Of a stretch of DNA of 64,000 nucleotides, positions 22,331 to 34,328 are shown in pieces (within the stretch, counting starts at the first letter, position 1; the number at the start of each line of letters is the position of its first letter). The stretch is taken from positions 83,523,607 through 83,587,606 of the forward strand of contig CM061065.1 of the NCBI GenBank assembly GCA_030762895.1, given 5' to 3'. The notes below the pieces were generated by a model. The model had not been told where the DNA came from. It saw nothing but the letters and a program-made list of their open reading frames with translations, and did not search any database. The position numbers and the translations under genes are program-made. The stretch comes from Sophora flavescens (taxonomy: Eukaryota > Streptophyta > Magnoliopsida > Fabales > Fabaceae).

Positions 22331-23131
22331 TCAACGAGGCTCGTCGTCTCTCCGGCCAGAACTTCCGTGCCCTCCGGACAATGAAGCCAGTAAATTCAGA
22401 TGCCCCGGAAGGTAATTTCCCAACCTCGCCGCTGAAGCCTCTCCCATTGCTAGTTGTTGTTGCTGATGATGAGGATGATGGAATAATAAAGAGCCATGCT
22501 GCTGTTGCGACACCGAAACAAGTTCCGGCGCCGCCGCAGCAGCAAAGCTCCATACCTGCCCGAAGTCAGGTCGGGCAGGAAGGGCCCACAGCCCGGGTGG
22601 CGTGGTAGGTCCTACCAAGGACCCCACGGAGACGCTGTCGTCCTTGGTGGGGTCCTCGTCGGGACGTATACGCTTTCCGAGAATGAAGGGAGTGGGAGTC
22701 AGTAAGGGTTTGTGGTCGAGAGAAGAAGCGGAGGTGGCGGAAGAAGACGAGAGGGAATTGGAGGTGCCGCCGCCGCGGACGGAGACTGAGACGGTGGAGA
22801 AGCTCGCCGGAGTGGTTCCCGTTCCGGTGGCGGCAATGATGGAAGGCTCGGCTTGGCGGAGGAGCCACTCTATGGTTTGGCCGTCGGACTTGTGGCCAAG
22901 CTCACGTGTGAGCTGGAACACACGTGCGGCGCATATGATTGGCATGCGTATGCGTCGTCCTCTACCGTCCACCTTGCTGTGACGATCCTTTGACGGCGGT
23001 TTCTTGACGGCTAGAGCTCCGTTACCGGGTTGGTGGCTGTTTCGCTGTTGCGGCTGCTGCTGGGGCTGCTGTGAGGGGTCGATGATTGAGCCGTTGATGA
23101 CGGCGTTAGTTGTTCCGTCGGAATTAGACAT
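22331..23131 (-). CDS. Class I TCP transcription factor (TCP7/TCP21-like)
   Basis: An intact single-exon ORF of 266 residues. The TCP domain spans about residues 47-105: a basic region (KDRHSKVDGRGRRIRMP), helix I (CAARVFQLTRELGHKSDG), then helix II (TIEWLLRQAEPSI). The basic region lacks the four-residue insertion of class II proteins, which makes it class I (PCF). MPIICAARV in place of MPATCAARV, the following ATGTGTTPASFSTVS, the FILGKR block (about 149-154), PARPDFGQVWSF (185-196), and the C-terminal GEASAARLGNYLPGHLNLL with a DDEPR-like end match Arabidopsis TCP7 and TCP21 (CHE). The LDHKP segment favours TCP7. Such proteins bind GTGGGNCC-type sites in the nucleus as dimers and regulate cell proliferation, leaf development and clock genes. 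Gln/His-rich stretches are typical of the family. The start is the first ATG, with a pyrimidine-rich leader upstream. This is the only plausible functional host gene in the window. Confidence 0.95.
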   Translation of the reverse strand: MSNSDGTTNAVINGSIIDPSQQPQQQPQQRNSHQPGNGALAVKKPPSKDRHSKVDGRGRRIRMPIICAARVFQLTRELGHKSDGQTIEWLLRQAEPSIIAATGTGTTPASFSTVSVSVRGGGTSNSLSSSSATSASSLDHKPLLTPTPFILGKRIRPDEDPTKDDSVSVGSLVGPTTPPGLWALPARPDFGQVWSFAAAAAPELVSVSQQQHGSLLFHHPHHQQQQLAMGEASAARLGNYLPGHLNLLASLSGGHGSSGRRDDEPR

Positions 23132-23558
23132 GAGTGTTGTGTTGGGTTTTTTGATTTTTTTTCCTTCTTGTGCGGATGGAAGAAGATGAGGGTGTTTGTT
23201 TTTAGATAGAGAAAGGAAGAAAAATAGGGTTTAAAATTTTTATTTTTGATTTGTTGAGAGTTGAGAGGAGTAGGAGGGTTTAAGAGGCGTAATGATTGAG
23301 AGGCAGGAGCTGGTGGAGACAGGAGGAAGGCACATGGGTAGTGGGGTCCAGTACTCTCTCACCCCACAGCTCACACCCCTTTAACTTGCCATTCACTACC
23401 TACAGAATGCTACTTACTCCCCCCCCCCCAACTTTTATCGCACGCGCCTTGTTTTCTCCCTCTACAAATTTTCTCATTTATTTACAATTGAATTCTTCTT
23501 ATTTATTTATCAAATAATCAAGCAATTATCTATTTAGAGTATATATCAATCAAAGAAC
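23132..23558 (-). promoter_or_regulatory. 5' leader and proximal promoter of the TCP gene
   Basis: Read on the minus strand, the ATG is preceded by a CT/A-rich leader typical of plant 5' UTRs. Further upstream lie a run of G (a C-run on the plus strand at 23420-23429) and AT-rich DNA. No clear TATA box could be fixed. A hAT element begins at 23559. Confidence 0.4.
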
Positions 23559-24161
23559 TAGGGTTGGCAATCGGATAGGGGCGGGTTTTACCTTCCGAGA
23601 CCCCATCTCCGCTCTCCATCATAGTTTTCCATCCCCGTCTTCTCAGGTTTTTTTGTGGGTCTCCATCCCGGTTTATGAGTAACTAATTAAATTTATAAAA
23701 TTATTTTGTTTTAATTAAATTAACAATTCAAGAATTGTAGTTCTAAAACATAAACAAATAAAAGCTTCATACAATTAAAACAATCAAACAATACTAGAAT
23801 TTAGTTTTATTTTAGCTACAAATTAAAAGAAATAGTGCTTTAGAAGCACTTCGTTATGCTTTCAAAAAACACTGATAGCATTAAAAAAAACATAATAAAA
23901 GTGCAATCAAATGTTCTGTAAATTTTTTATAAAAAATATCCCTTTATATAGAATGGAACCTTTCAATCAAAACAAATACAACCCCTACATAGATATATGA
24001 GGGTATTATTGTAATTACGTAAACAATGGACACGTTGGGGGTCGGGGCAGCACGGGTATCAGTATCCCCATCCCTATCCCCAATCAAAGCAGTTTTTCCC
24101 CATCAAAATCGAGGCGGGTTCGGATGGGCACCCATGGGTTCAGGTCTCGTTGTCATGCCTA
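23559..24161. mobile_element. Non-autonomous hAT element
   Basis: The terminal inverted repeats are TAGGGTTGGCAA at the left and TAGGCATGACAA (reverse complement of the right end). The flanking octamers CAAAGAAC (23551-23558) and CAAATAAC (24162-24169) match at 7 of 8 positions, as expected for an aged 8-bp hAT duplication. GGCGGGTT and GGGGATGGG-like segments occupy both subterminal regions. No transposase is present. Confidence 0.75.
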
Positions 24162-24169
24162 CAAATAAC

Positions 24170-25140
24170 TCAAATATTAAATGTGATTAAGCATTTAAGC
24201 GGATATTACTCTCACAGTGGATCTAAAGGATCTAAGTTTATGAGATACTCCTTGAATCTATTAGGGAATCGAGTGCCCTAAATACAGTGGGTTCCAATCA
24301 AAAAGGAAAAAAAGAACTCGAATATTGTTTGAGTAAGCAAAAAAATATTTGCACATTTAAGAGCTAGAGTTGCACGAGGAAAATGTCGATTATATCATTA
24401 TTTAGAAATGATTTAATTGTTATATACAATAAATATAAATATTTTTATACTATCAATCTATCATAAGTTTCGTAAAAAAAAAGGTATTTTTCATAAGTTA
24501 TTATATCATTAAAATATTCAATTTTCACAATAGTTACTTTAAAAGTTATACATATGATGACTTTGGTTGGTTCACAATGTAAAACCTTTTACATCAACGA
24601 TACATCAAAATTAAACTATTTAGAAAATGTTACCGTAAAATATAGTTTTTTATTCGATAAAAGGTATTATTTATAACTAATTTATGATATATAAAAAATA
24701 TGAAAATAAATTTGTATAAGTATTAAGACTTAATTGGTATGTATTGTCTAAATAAATTTTTTTACGCTTCAACCAATCATAAATTGTCATGTCATTAAAC
24801 ATGTTTAACTCATAGTATAACCTTAAAAGTTACATACAGGATGCTTTGTGGTTGGTTGACAATCTAAAAAACTTTACACGGGCCATATATCAAAATTAAA
24901 TATTATTTAAATTTAAATTAATAAGATATCCCCAAGAAATGGTTTAACAAATTTGTTACGATATGTTTACTTAGATATTATATGTATGTTAGTAAGGAAT
25001 TCTATTATGAATCATTTATGTTGGTGTACAAAGTTTTTTATTTTTGTCTAAAACCCACGGTATTTAGAAATCACATCGAACTTCGACTAGTCCGAATTGA
25101 ATCAGGAAAATCCATTTAAGGAGGCAAAGTTCTTCCAGAG
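24170..25140. other. AT-rich gene-free stretch with a direct repeat
   Basis: Segments at about 24538-24625 and 24825-24908 are imperfect direct copies (AAAAGTTA...GGTTGGTT-ACAAT-TAAAA...ATCAAAATTAAA) about 285 bp apart. The segment 24195-24300 resembles 35280-35395 and is probably a dispersed repeat. No gene is seen. Confidence 0.45.
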
Positions 25141-25190
25141 CTTTTTTTTATTTATTTACAAGACTCGAACCCAAGACTTTGCTCTCTGTG
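25141..25190 (-). repeat. SINE remnant (B box and tail)
   Basis: On the minus strand GGGTTCGAGTC (25162-25172) matches the polymerase III B box. It is followed by an A-rich tail (plus-strand TTTTTTTTATTTATT). The A box is missing because the CACTA family B element begins at once to the right. Confidence 0.4.
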
Positions 25191-25699
25191 GAAGTTACCG
25201 ACGGAATTTTCCGTCGAAAAATGTAACCAACAATTACCGACGGAAATATCCGTCGGAAACAAGGTTTTTTCTATGTTTTAAATTATTTTTTATTTATTTT
25301 GTTTTATATTAATAATTAATAATTAATTATTTTTATTAAAATTTATATATTCAATATTCAATATTATATTTTATTTATTAATTATTATTATATTTTATTT
25401 TAGTTAATTCTATTTTATTTATTAATTATTATTATAATTTATTTATTAATTTATATTTTATTATAATTAATTATAATTTAATTATTATATTTTATTTTAA
25501 TTAAATATTATTATATTATAAATTACAAAACAAAATTGAAATTAAAAATAAAATTTAAAAAGAAATTAAATTAAAATTAATTTAAAATAAAAACAAACTC
25601 AACATATAATCCATAAATAAAATATTCGTCTATCTACAAATCTCTACTACACCTATAACTATCCTAATACCCATCACCATAATATCCGTCATCGACGTC

Positions 25700-25917
25700 C
25701 TATCGGGGGGAGTCTGCCGACGTCACATGATCATCAAGCTGCGGCGATAGGGTAGGTGCGATAGGGATGGGCGTGGGTGCGATGGGTGCGGAGGGACCTC
25801 CAGGAATGCGAGCAAGCACCTGGGACTTCATGGTGTATCTTCCCTGCTTAGCCTTCCCTTTCCCCTTATCACCGCTAGGCGGTGGGGGGTGGGGCGGCTG
25901 TCCTCCTGATGCTGACA
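25700..25917 (-). CDS. Small Pro/Gly-rich ORF in CACTA family B
   Basis: An ORF from an ATG at 25917 encodes about 72 residues (MSASGGQPP..., with Lys-rich and Pro-rich segments). It is preceded on the minus strand by an intron-like pyrimidine stretch with AG. By position it could be the first coding exon of the TNPA-type second gene. I recognise no domain. Confidence 0.35.
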
Positions 25918-26086
25918 TATCTATTTTTATAGTACAATTACAAATCAGTGTAAAAACAATAAGCAATCGACATTTAACAGTCTAATCTAAGAAACTATTT
26001 TTATAGAACAATAGTTGTCAAGTCTTACATTATATTTCATAAGCAAATATTTAAAATACAATAAAAATAACATAATAGTAAACTTC

Positions 26087-27478
26087 CTATTCAGACTCGG
26101 TATTGTCATTTGATTGTAAGCTCGACTCTTCTTCTTCTTGCATTGAGTCATCACTTTGGATTTCTTCCTCTGATGATGCATGCATGAATGCCTGATTACC
26201 AATGACCACTTCTTCCCCTTCATTTACAGATCCCAACATGCCAGTAATACGCTCGACCTCAATTTGCTCATTGATATGTGACGATTCATCCGCCTGGAAT
26301 GGCGTCTCATCCTCTGCATCATCGATTTCTATGTGACTCCTAGGCTTGGTAGTACGGTGTAACAATCACTGGCCAACATGAATATGGCGAGGCCGACGCC
26401 TGAATGTACGGGGTAAAACCATCTGAACACAGCCCAAGTCTCACATTGCGAGGATCTGCTGCAAAATCAGGATGAACCCGATCGAAGTGCTTCCAAGCTT
26501 CACCATCAGAAGGGTGGCGTATGACACTCGGATTTCTTCTATTCTCATTATGCCACCTCATTTGTCCCACAGTTTACGTTGATGCAAATAGTCTCTGCAA
26601 CCTTGGAATTATTGGCAGATAGAACATTGCCTTCGCAGGAACTGATTTCCTCTTACTATGGTCACTACTTTGAATACGGTACCTGGGTGTCTGACAAAAT
26701 TTACATTCTTCTAACGCACTGTCATTTGTGCCAGACTGACTACCATAATATAGCATGCACCCATTTGGACAACAATCAATCCTCTTAGCCCCCAAGCCTA
26801 GTTTCGACACCAACCGCTTTGCATCATAATAACTTTTTGGAAATAACTCTTTGAAGGGTGTCACATCTTGAAGCATTTTACAAAAGAACTCCAAACACTG
26901 CTCTGGGACATTCCAATTGGACTCGCAAGCTAGAAGCCTAACACAAATTCATAATTTTGAATTTGACGCCCCTTCAAATAATGGCTTATTTGTCTCTAAC
27001 AATAGATTGTAGAATCTCTGCGCCGATTCATTAGGAGGCTCTTCCATGTCATCAGACTCATCCGCCTCAAAATTCTCATGTTGCCCAAGACAATCATCGA
27101 CCATCATATGCATTGACTGGAGTTGTTCGACATATTCATCGTGGTAGCCACTACCTGATGCACCCATTTCAAGATCATCACAACCGACTTTATTCAAATC
27201 AATATCTGGCAACTCCTCACCATGATCAGTCCATATCCAATAATTAGGCTTGAATCCACATCGGTATAGGTGTAACTTCACGTCATCATCACTCAAAACA
27301 ATTGCACTTTGTGCACAGACATCTAATCCCCCCTCTTCGGCATAATCACAATGTTGCTTTGCTTTGGTTATAAACTCCTCAACTCCAACTACAAATGATT
27401 GTTTCAGAAGTCGTCTCCCAGACTCGTTCCTATCATACACCCAACTATGGTTCGAGGGATAATATTCCATCCATCTGC
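26087..27478 (-). pseudogene. CACTA TNP2-type transposase, truncated
   Basis: The N-terminal part (26949-27470) has SWVYDRNESGRR, GVEEFITKA and the VKLHLYRCGFKPNYWIWTDHGE segment, as in the transposase-associated domain. The following part (26574-26894 and 26340-26570, same frame) has KLGLGAKRIDCCPNGCMLYY, C-x2-C pairs, and then DGFTPY and SPYSCWPVIVTPY, as in the Transposase_21 (TNP2) family. Two in-frame stops, near 26949 and 26574, break it. After VTPY the rest of the catalytic core is deleted, and the sequence jumps near 26365 to an acidic tail in another frame. Normal proteins of this family are far longer. It cannot act as a transposase. Confidence 0.85.
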
Positions 27479-27479
27479 A

Positions 27480-28880
27480 TTTTCAGATAAATTGAAGTAT
27501 TTTTAAACATGATACTATAACACCGAATCGCTCCCTTTCCTTAAAAGGTGTGGCCCTATCCCATTCGAGGAAAAACTTTTTCACCACTGAATTATACTAG
27601 TTACTCATCACTTCTCATGTCTTATAGCTGACGAAATTTCGGCAGCATCTCCCATCGGTCTCCAAGTACACAACTTGACCGCGGTGAGATACCACAACCA
27701 AGTATGGACCCGGAGAAAAAAAGAAATGTTTCGACCCGAAATTTCATCGACTATTTAACATATGAGAATCAACGAGTAATTAGTATATCAGTGGAGAAAA
27801 AGTTTCTTCTCAAACTGTCCCAATTGGACAATTCAAGATTCAATAAAATGAGCGATACCATGACCACGAGTACACATGCTAAATAATATTGAACATTGAA
27901 CGAGAATCTACTGTTTTTCTCAATTACGTATCAATTATATTATTCCTATGTTATTTAATTAATTCATTATTTCACTTAATTACTTTTATTAATTAAAATT
28001 TATTTGTATCAATTTAGCTACAATAAGAATTAAAGTCCTACATTAATTATTATAAATCAAAATCAGAAAAACCCACAAAATCCGATATTTCCAGTTCAAC
28101 ACTTATAATCGTACAATCAGTCCCAAAAACACATAACTACTGTTTTTAAATTACAATATTTGCAACATATATGTATCATATCATTTTTTTTAAAACAAGA
28201 TGCTTATATATAACATTAACTAAACCCCAAGGTCAGGATTACAATCAGGAAAAACATGAAACATATAAAACGCCTAGGATACAAAACAGATTTCCTAGCT
28301 AGGTGATGTGCATGCACATTGACAAATTAAATATATATGTATCATATCATTAAACACTACACAATTTCAAATAAATTAAAAAAAATAGAAACCTGGCAGT
28401 GCAGACAATAGTGGCTCCTAGGCAGTGATGGTGATAATGGTAAGAGCAACTACTTAACAAACAAACATTAAACACTTAATTAACAACCATTAAACACTTA
28501 ATTAACAAACATTTAACATTAATTAAAAATTAAACAAATTGCATAAAAAAACTAAATACCTAGCTCTAGGGTTGCTACTAGCAGTGGGGGAGGTAGGACA
28601 CGGTGGTGGCAGTGGTGGTGGCGCGTGCGGTGGTTGAGGGGTGGCGCGCGGATGACGAAACAGGGTGTGGGGCTGACGCACGCGAATAAGAAGGAGAGAA
28701 CAGAGAAGGAAGAGAAGAGAAGAAGAGAGGTGGAGGTGTGGTGGTGGCGCGCGCGGTGGCAGAGAGCGGTGGGGAGTGGCCGGTCGCGGTGAGAGAAGAA
28801 GAAGAATAAAGAGTGAGAAGAGAGGGAAAAGAGAGGAAGAAACGAAAAGTGACGGACGGAGAAGGGTTTCTGCCACTAAA
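27480..28880. other. Non-coding right part of CACTA family B
   Basis: This is AT-rich DNA (27480-28550), then a GA/TG-rich segment (28560-28870) that yields long spurious low-complexity ORFs on both strands. It is probably the promoter side of the transposase gene. No gene is supported. Confidence 0.5.
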
Positions 28881-28904
28881 GAAATTTTCCCCCTTTGCGC
28901 CACT

Positions 28905-29090
28905 TTTTCGACGGAATTACCGACGGATATTCCGTAGGTACCGTTATCGACAGTCGTTTCGTCGGAAATACCTGTGACTTTTCATGTTCTAACTTAGCGA
29001 CGGCAAAAGCCATCGGAAATTTCCTAGTTACCAACGGACCAGCTGTCCGTCCGAAATTTTCTGTCGGTAATATCCCATTTTCTTGTAGTG
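28905..29090. repeat. Subterminal repeats and right terminus of CACTA family B
   Basis: Several inverted ACGGA/TCCGT pairs, such as GACGGAATTACCGACGG near 28910 and CGTCGGAAA near 28960, lead to the TTGTAGTG terminus. Confidence 0.7.
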
Positions 29091-30046
29091 ATGTAACTTC
29101 CCATGTGGTTTTATTCTAGTTGGAGATATTATTTAGAAATTTGAGAAACAAACTTCATTCCACATTCTATTATGAAATCTGAGTTCATTGCTCAGTTAGC
29201 AGGTCAAGACGCTAAATGTTGATAACAAACATATTTTTTTATGGGAAAGACTTTAAGCACTCGTGTTTTTACGGCTCATAGCTACAATTGGAGTAGCTAA
29301 CATTAATGTCTACAGAGAATACATAATGGTGTTAGACAATTGATTAAAATTTTGAAATTTTCTTAAGTATGTAATAAGTGAAAGAAATATATTTGATCCT
29401 CTTATGAGAGGATAATCCAAGAAAAGGAGTCATGGATTCGTCGAGGGGGATGAGTCTTAAGCCTTGAGTTGAGGAAAATATGGTGGATGCTCTTTTGTTG
29501 GTCAAACAAAGTCATATGATTACTCATATGCATTACATTTCAATCCCTATGACGTGTGGTAATGCTTGTTGATAATAGATACACAGCCCTTAATTTGGGT
29601 GGTACTATAGAGACGCACTTGATGTATCTATAAACATTTATTGTGAGATTGAGTTGGATACATAACCCTTGATTTGGGTGGTGCTAGAGAGACGCACTTG
29701 ATGTATCTACCTACATGAGTGATAAGGTAGAAGCTGCCATCTATGGAAGACTTAGGCAATCTTTCTAAAACACTCATGAGAAACCCAAGGTACTTGAGAA
29801 GGCTTTTATAATGTGTATATATTTGTGTTGTTATTTATCGTGGAGTTTACACAAGTTCAAAGGTACAATGCGTGTTATCGGGGTCTCAACCAAGTCCATT
29901 TAGTTCAAAAGTAATTCACTTCTTCGACGAAGTTGTTGCCTCACTTCACTACGTGTTAATTCAAACCTTTAGGATATTAACACTTAAGCATCACATCTTT
30001 CATTTTCCCAAATATATATATTATTTGCTTGCCATTTGTGGGGGAT
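29091..30046 (+). other. Degraded DNA upstream of a copia-like LTR
   Basis: No coherent ORF. The last bases (GTGGGGGAT at 30038-30046) form a polypurine tract directly before the LTR, so this is probably the eroded internal region of a copia element. Confidence 0.45.
29578..29709 (+). repeat. Two-copy tandem repeat, period 79 bp
   Basis: Copies at 29578-29630 and 29657-29709 share TTTGGGTGGT, GAGACGCACTTGATGTATCT and further bases. They lie in the degraded DNA upstream of the LTR at 30047. No function is assigned. Confidence 0.6.
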
Positions 30047-30475
30047 TGTTAGGTAATGGCAGCAAATTAAAACTTAAAAATTTAATGACAAACGGTTTTT
30101 TTTCCTTTAATCTTTATACTGAAACGGTTTTGGCATAATAGCCATGCATAAATATTTGAGGGCTGTAACGTTGCAAGTAAGATAATATATATATAAGGTT
30201 GGTAGAGAGAGATATATATAAGTCATGGTGGTGGGTGTATTACGGATGGGAAAAAGGAAATAAAATAAGACTACAATTTCACTGTAAATAGTATCTGGAC
30301 AATTGAACTGTGGAAACTCTATTGTTCTTGACTTGAGTGTACAAGTTCAAGAGTTGCTGTGTTAATCTTGGGGAGCAAACCGGGCTGTCAGATTGCACCT
30401 AGGTCTGCCAGAATCTTGTTTTTAAGGCATTGATTCATATATGGCATAGCTATCGATCTTTTCTGTTTCCTAACA
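30047..30475 (+). mobile_element. Copia-like 3' LTR
   Basis: It starts TGTTAGG and ends CCTAACA, a perfect 7-bp terminal inversion. A polypurine tract lies immediately upstream. A TATATATATAAGG box at about 30187 suggests the promoter. The second LTR is not in the window. Confidence 0.65.
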
Positions 30476-31497
30476 ACAAACACCAAGTATTGAACACCTC
30501 TGCAGGCACTCAAGTATTCTTTTCACTCGAGCCTCTTCAAGCTCACTCTACTTAAGAATTTAAGGCTTTGAGTTAAAGATAACTCATTATGTGTGAGGAT
30601 ATTACAATTTTAAGCTCGAAGTAACTATCGCTTTTAGAGACTAAGAGAGAATTTCGGGCAGATTTTTTTGCACTTAGAATATCAGAGCTTTAGTTTTATA
30701 TGTTCTTCCATGGAGGTAAGTTTCAACTCATTTTCTTCAACGGTCTTCAAGATATGTTCGTTTAGAGATAATATTTAATGCTAAGGTTTGTTGAGTCTGA
30801 TAACTTGTCTTTGTTCTTCTAAAAAACATTTCTAGTTATCAGAAAGCTCAAAGTAGAACTGTCATTTCTCTGTTGTATCCAAAAGTTGCCTTTTGTTTTT
30901 CTTTCTTTAGTAGAGTTAACTTAGTTGAATGAGACTATGTGACAAGAACATATAGACATTTATATAATCGAGGGTACTATGTTTCATACCTACTTTTACA
31001 TAGTACAATATTTCAAATATTTCATTTTATATAAAGTGTAATATAAAAGTAAAGACCAACTGATCGTGGCATATTGGACGAGGGAAAAACAATTTAGTGA
31101 AACTAGAGACATCTTTGGACGCTGATGTGAGCTTGTGTGATAGAAAACATAAAGCATTGGACGCTCGCTTGTCCTAAAGTCCATTGATCGTATAAGATAA
31201 AAGCGATAGACTTAGAGTTAAGTCTTTGGACTTCAGTATCCTGTACACTATAAGAAGACATATCCATAGGAGATCTTTGTTCTTCTAACTTAATATTTTG
31301 TTAACATCAAAATTTGACGGGTCATGAATCATAATCACTTATCACTTTGGTTCCAAATAAGGTAAATAAGGTAGTATTCTGTTTGTCATGACATGCAGAA
31401 GTTAACAGAGAGGTGACGGTAGGGATTATTTTCAAAAAATTTAAATTTTTTTGTGGAATTAAAAATTAATATTTTTGCACATACGGCATTGATGCGG
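30476..31497. other. Gene-free stretch
   Basis: AT-rich DNA without a supported gene. The segment 31390-31497 and the DNA right of 34328 look like two halves of one repeat split by the solo LTR. Confidence 0.4.
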
Positions 31498-33607
31498 TGT
31501 AACACCTTGCTTTTTAACTATGTTGTATTACCGGTAGCAAGATAATTATTTATATTTTTATTTGAGACCAAGAAAATGATATTGTATAAAACAAAATCAT
31601 ATTCATACTCTACCTTATGGTAGATGGTTACGGTAAAATTTTGGGTTGAAAATTCAGACGGAAACTGATCTACGTTTTTACTGACAGTAAGATTTTACGG
31701 AGCATAAAACCTAATTTTGACTCGAGAATGAAACAGTTTAGTTTTATATCATATTTTTTTTTAACTATATAGGCTATTTTGAATTTTTTACTCAAAAATA
31801 TTTTATTATACATTTTACAGGCGAAATTTTTAAAAAAAACACACGTAAAACTTAAGTCGGGAAAACGATGGAGCCGGATACGGAACTGCAGAGAACCGCC
31901 AAAAGATCGGGACAACGAGTCATACATGATGACCCAGGGAAGATGAGGTCATCCATGACATCACAAGTAATCATGACTTTGGAAAATATCTAGATATTTA
32001 TTTTAGTGAAAAGACTAAATTACCATTGGACTTTCTAAGAAATTACAAGTTTGTCCTAAATTGTTTTCGGACCATTCTACCCCCATCACTCCCTCAACAT
32101 ACACGGCCACACATACCTCCCCCCACACTTAGCCAAAATTTTCATCTTCTACACAAAGAAATCAAAGAAAACACTAAGAACACCATCGTAGTTCTTGCTA
32201 ATTTCTTCAATTTCCTTCAAGTTCTTCATCAAATTTCTTCATTTCAAAGTGAGGATCTTCTTCCTCATCCTCTTAGCTTCATTAGTCCTCAACTAATTTC
32301 CATTTTCATCAAGCTTTTCTCAAAATTCAATTCCTAAATCTAGTTTTTCAAAAACTCATCAAAAATCATAGAAAAATATTTTAAGTGTTATGACAATTGA
32401 TCTTACCTCTCTAGTACCTCTAGTTATTAGATCTAGAAGCTTGAGATCAAAAGAAATTCCTACCTAATTTTTCTAGCCTTGGCCGAACCTGTGTATATGT
32501 GGGTTAAATGGATTTTGTTCAATTTTTAACTTGGATGATGATGGTTATAAGCTATTTAAGGTGTCTAGGTTCTAGATCTAAGAGTATGTAAGCAAACGAA
32601 ATTTCTAGCCTATTTTACTATGCTTGGCCGAAACCCTAACCCTAGAGGTTAGATGGTTTTGTTTCAAATTTTTGACTTGTAACACTTGATCTATGCTAGT
32701 TAAGACTCTAGTAACTAGGATCCAAAAGATGGAATAGAGAAAATAACCCTAGCCCTATTTTTGGTGTCTTGACCGAACCTAACCTAATGTGGTCATAGTT
32801 GGATTTGGTTTGATTAATTTGTTTTTCTGTTGTTTTGGTTGAAGGTTAACTGGTAATTGGTGGTGTGGTAACGAGGAGATTCATTTTTGTGATTCCGGTG
32901 ATAAGCTCAGCTGGGAGAAAGAATCATCCTGTCGTCGGAATGGATAAGTAGTATATATTATTAATGGTGTAGGGCGGCCTAAACCCTACTAGTGGTCGAG
33001 TAATCGACAAGACCAAAATCACATTGGTGACTATTCCGTAGTGCCAATGATGATTTGGGGATTGTAGGTTTATCGTCATTAGGATAATTTTAGAATATTT
33101 AAGGATGTCTGATTTTATTATTATTGAACTATTTGTGATGCGTTGGTTGAGGTAATCTACTATATGTGACGTTTTATTTTGTTGTCCAAATATTTTATTA
33201 TTATTTTATTGTGCATGATCTGTTTGGACTGATAACATGTTTAGTTGGATTCTAGGCAATAATATATGTTGATTCAGGAGACATTCATGTGGGTGAGAAA
33301 ACGAAAGTAATTTAGACATGCCTAACTTAATTAAATAATATTTTATTACAATGAGATCAATGACGTGAGATAACTTGAGATAAATGTTGAGATAGTGATG
33401 AGAAGTTAAGGCACTATGGTATGACTCAATATATGTCGGTGAGATCCATAGAGATGCATGATGTTGATCATAGCTGTGTGAGTGGAACGTATGAGGTTAG
33501 AGTATCCGTGGATATCCGTAATCCTTGCAGAGAGACTCCGTGTAGCTTTGGGCTACCGTGGCTTTGGGCTGCTGTGGTTTCGTACCATTGGTGTATACAG
33601 GTGTATC

Positions 33608-33661
<54 letters not shown>

Positions 33662-34323
33662 AAAGTGGAGTGCTTGCTCGAACGAAGGACTAACATCCAT
33701 ATTATGATAAGGTTGTGTGACTTGATCGTGGTGACCACGTTAGCATAAAGTCTTGGTTGCATGAGAGTAAGGGTAGAGGATGATATTCTGATTTAAGGAT
33801 GATTGTTAGTTATTTGTGATGCTTGTCTTTGACTATTATTATATTATATGCTATGAGTCTTTTCCGCTTATGATGATAAAACTGTTTCTTATCTCCCTAT
33901 TTTTGTATTTTGTGTGTGTTTATCTTATTCTATTAGAAGACTCTATGGAAGAACTTGTTGCTGAGGAGTTGGATGGAACTCCGTTGAACCGGATGTTAGA
34001 GGACGAGCCGGGAATTCGAGTGTAGAGTTTAGGGAGTTTATGGCCAGTGCGTCTTGCGAGACGTTTTATTTTCCGCTAATTATAACAGTTTGTATAATTA
34101 TGTACCTGCGAGGGATCCTACTGATAGGATACCCAAAATAGTGTTTTGTATTGTGATGGATAAACATAGGTGTGTATGTGTAATATAACTATGGTGTATT
34201 TAACTTCCAGAAGTGTACGTGTTGTATTTAAGATTTTAATTTTTTCGTATTTTCTGGTTACGTTTAACGTTAAAAATGTGACTATGTTTAAATAAGTAAT
34301 TAATGACACAACAGGGTGTTTCA
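31498..34323 (+). mobile_element. Solo LTR of a Tekay/Del-type Ty3-gypsy element
   Basis: A 2.8-kb sequence begins TGTAACACC and ends GGTGTTTCA, nearly inverse termini typical of Tekay-type LTRs. It is flanked by TGCGG (31493-31497) and TGTGG (34324-34328), a target-site duplication with one mismatch. No internal domain is present, so the element was probably reduced by LTR-LTR recombination. It contains GGCCGAACC-type segments and a microsatellite. Confidence 0.75.
33611..33658. repeat. (AT)24 microsatellite
   Basis: An uninterrupted AT dinucleotide run inside the solo LTR. Its length is likely to vary between individuals. Confidence 0.95.
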
Positions 34324-34328
34324 TGTGG

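Larger units (their letters stand above)
25191..29090 (-). mobile_element. CACTA (En/Spm) family B, truncated
   Basis: The right end is TTTTCTTGTAGTG (reverse complement of CACTACAAGAAAA), ending at 29090. Subterminal CCGACGGAAATTCCGTCGG-like repeats occur at 28900-29075, and again at the left at 25195-25260. The left CACTACAAG terminus is absent, so the left end is deleted. The element carries a minus-strand TNP2-type transposase relic and a small second ORF. Confidence 0.8.

Noticed and set aside
22331..22982. Plus-strand and other-frame ORFs across the TCP gene
   Set aside because: Shadows of the GC-rich TCP coding sequence.
28523..28903. Long minus-strand ORF of 126 codons with Leu/Pro/Ser-rich sequence
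   Set aside because: It derives from GA/GT-rich low-complexity DNA at the CACTA family B end, and other frames are equally open. No domain is visible.
33421..33762. ORFs with long Tyr-Ile repeats
   Set aside because: Translations of the (AT)24 microsatellite in the solo LTR.
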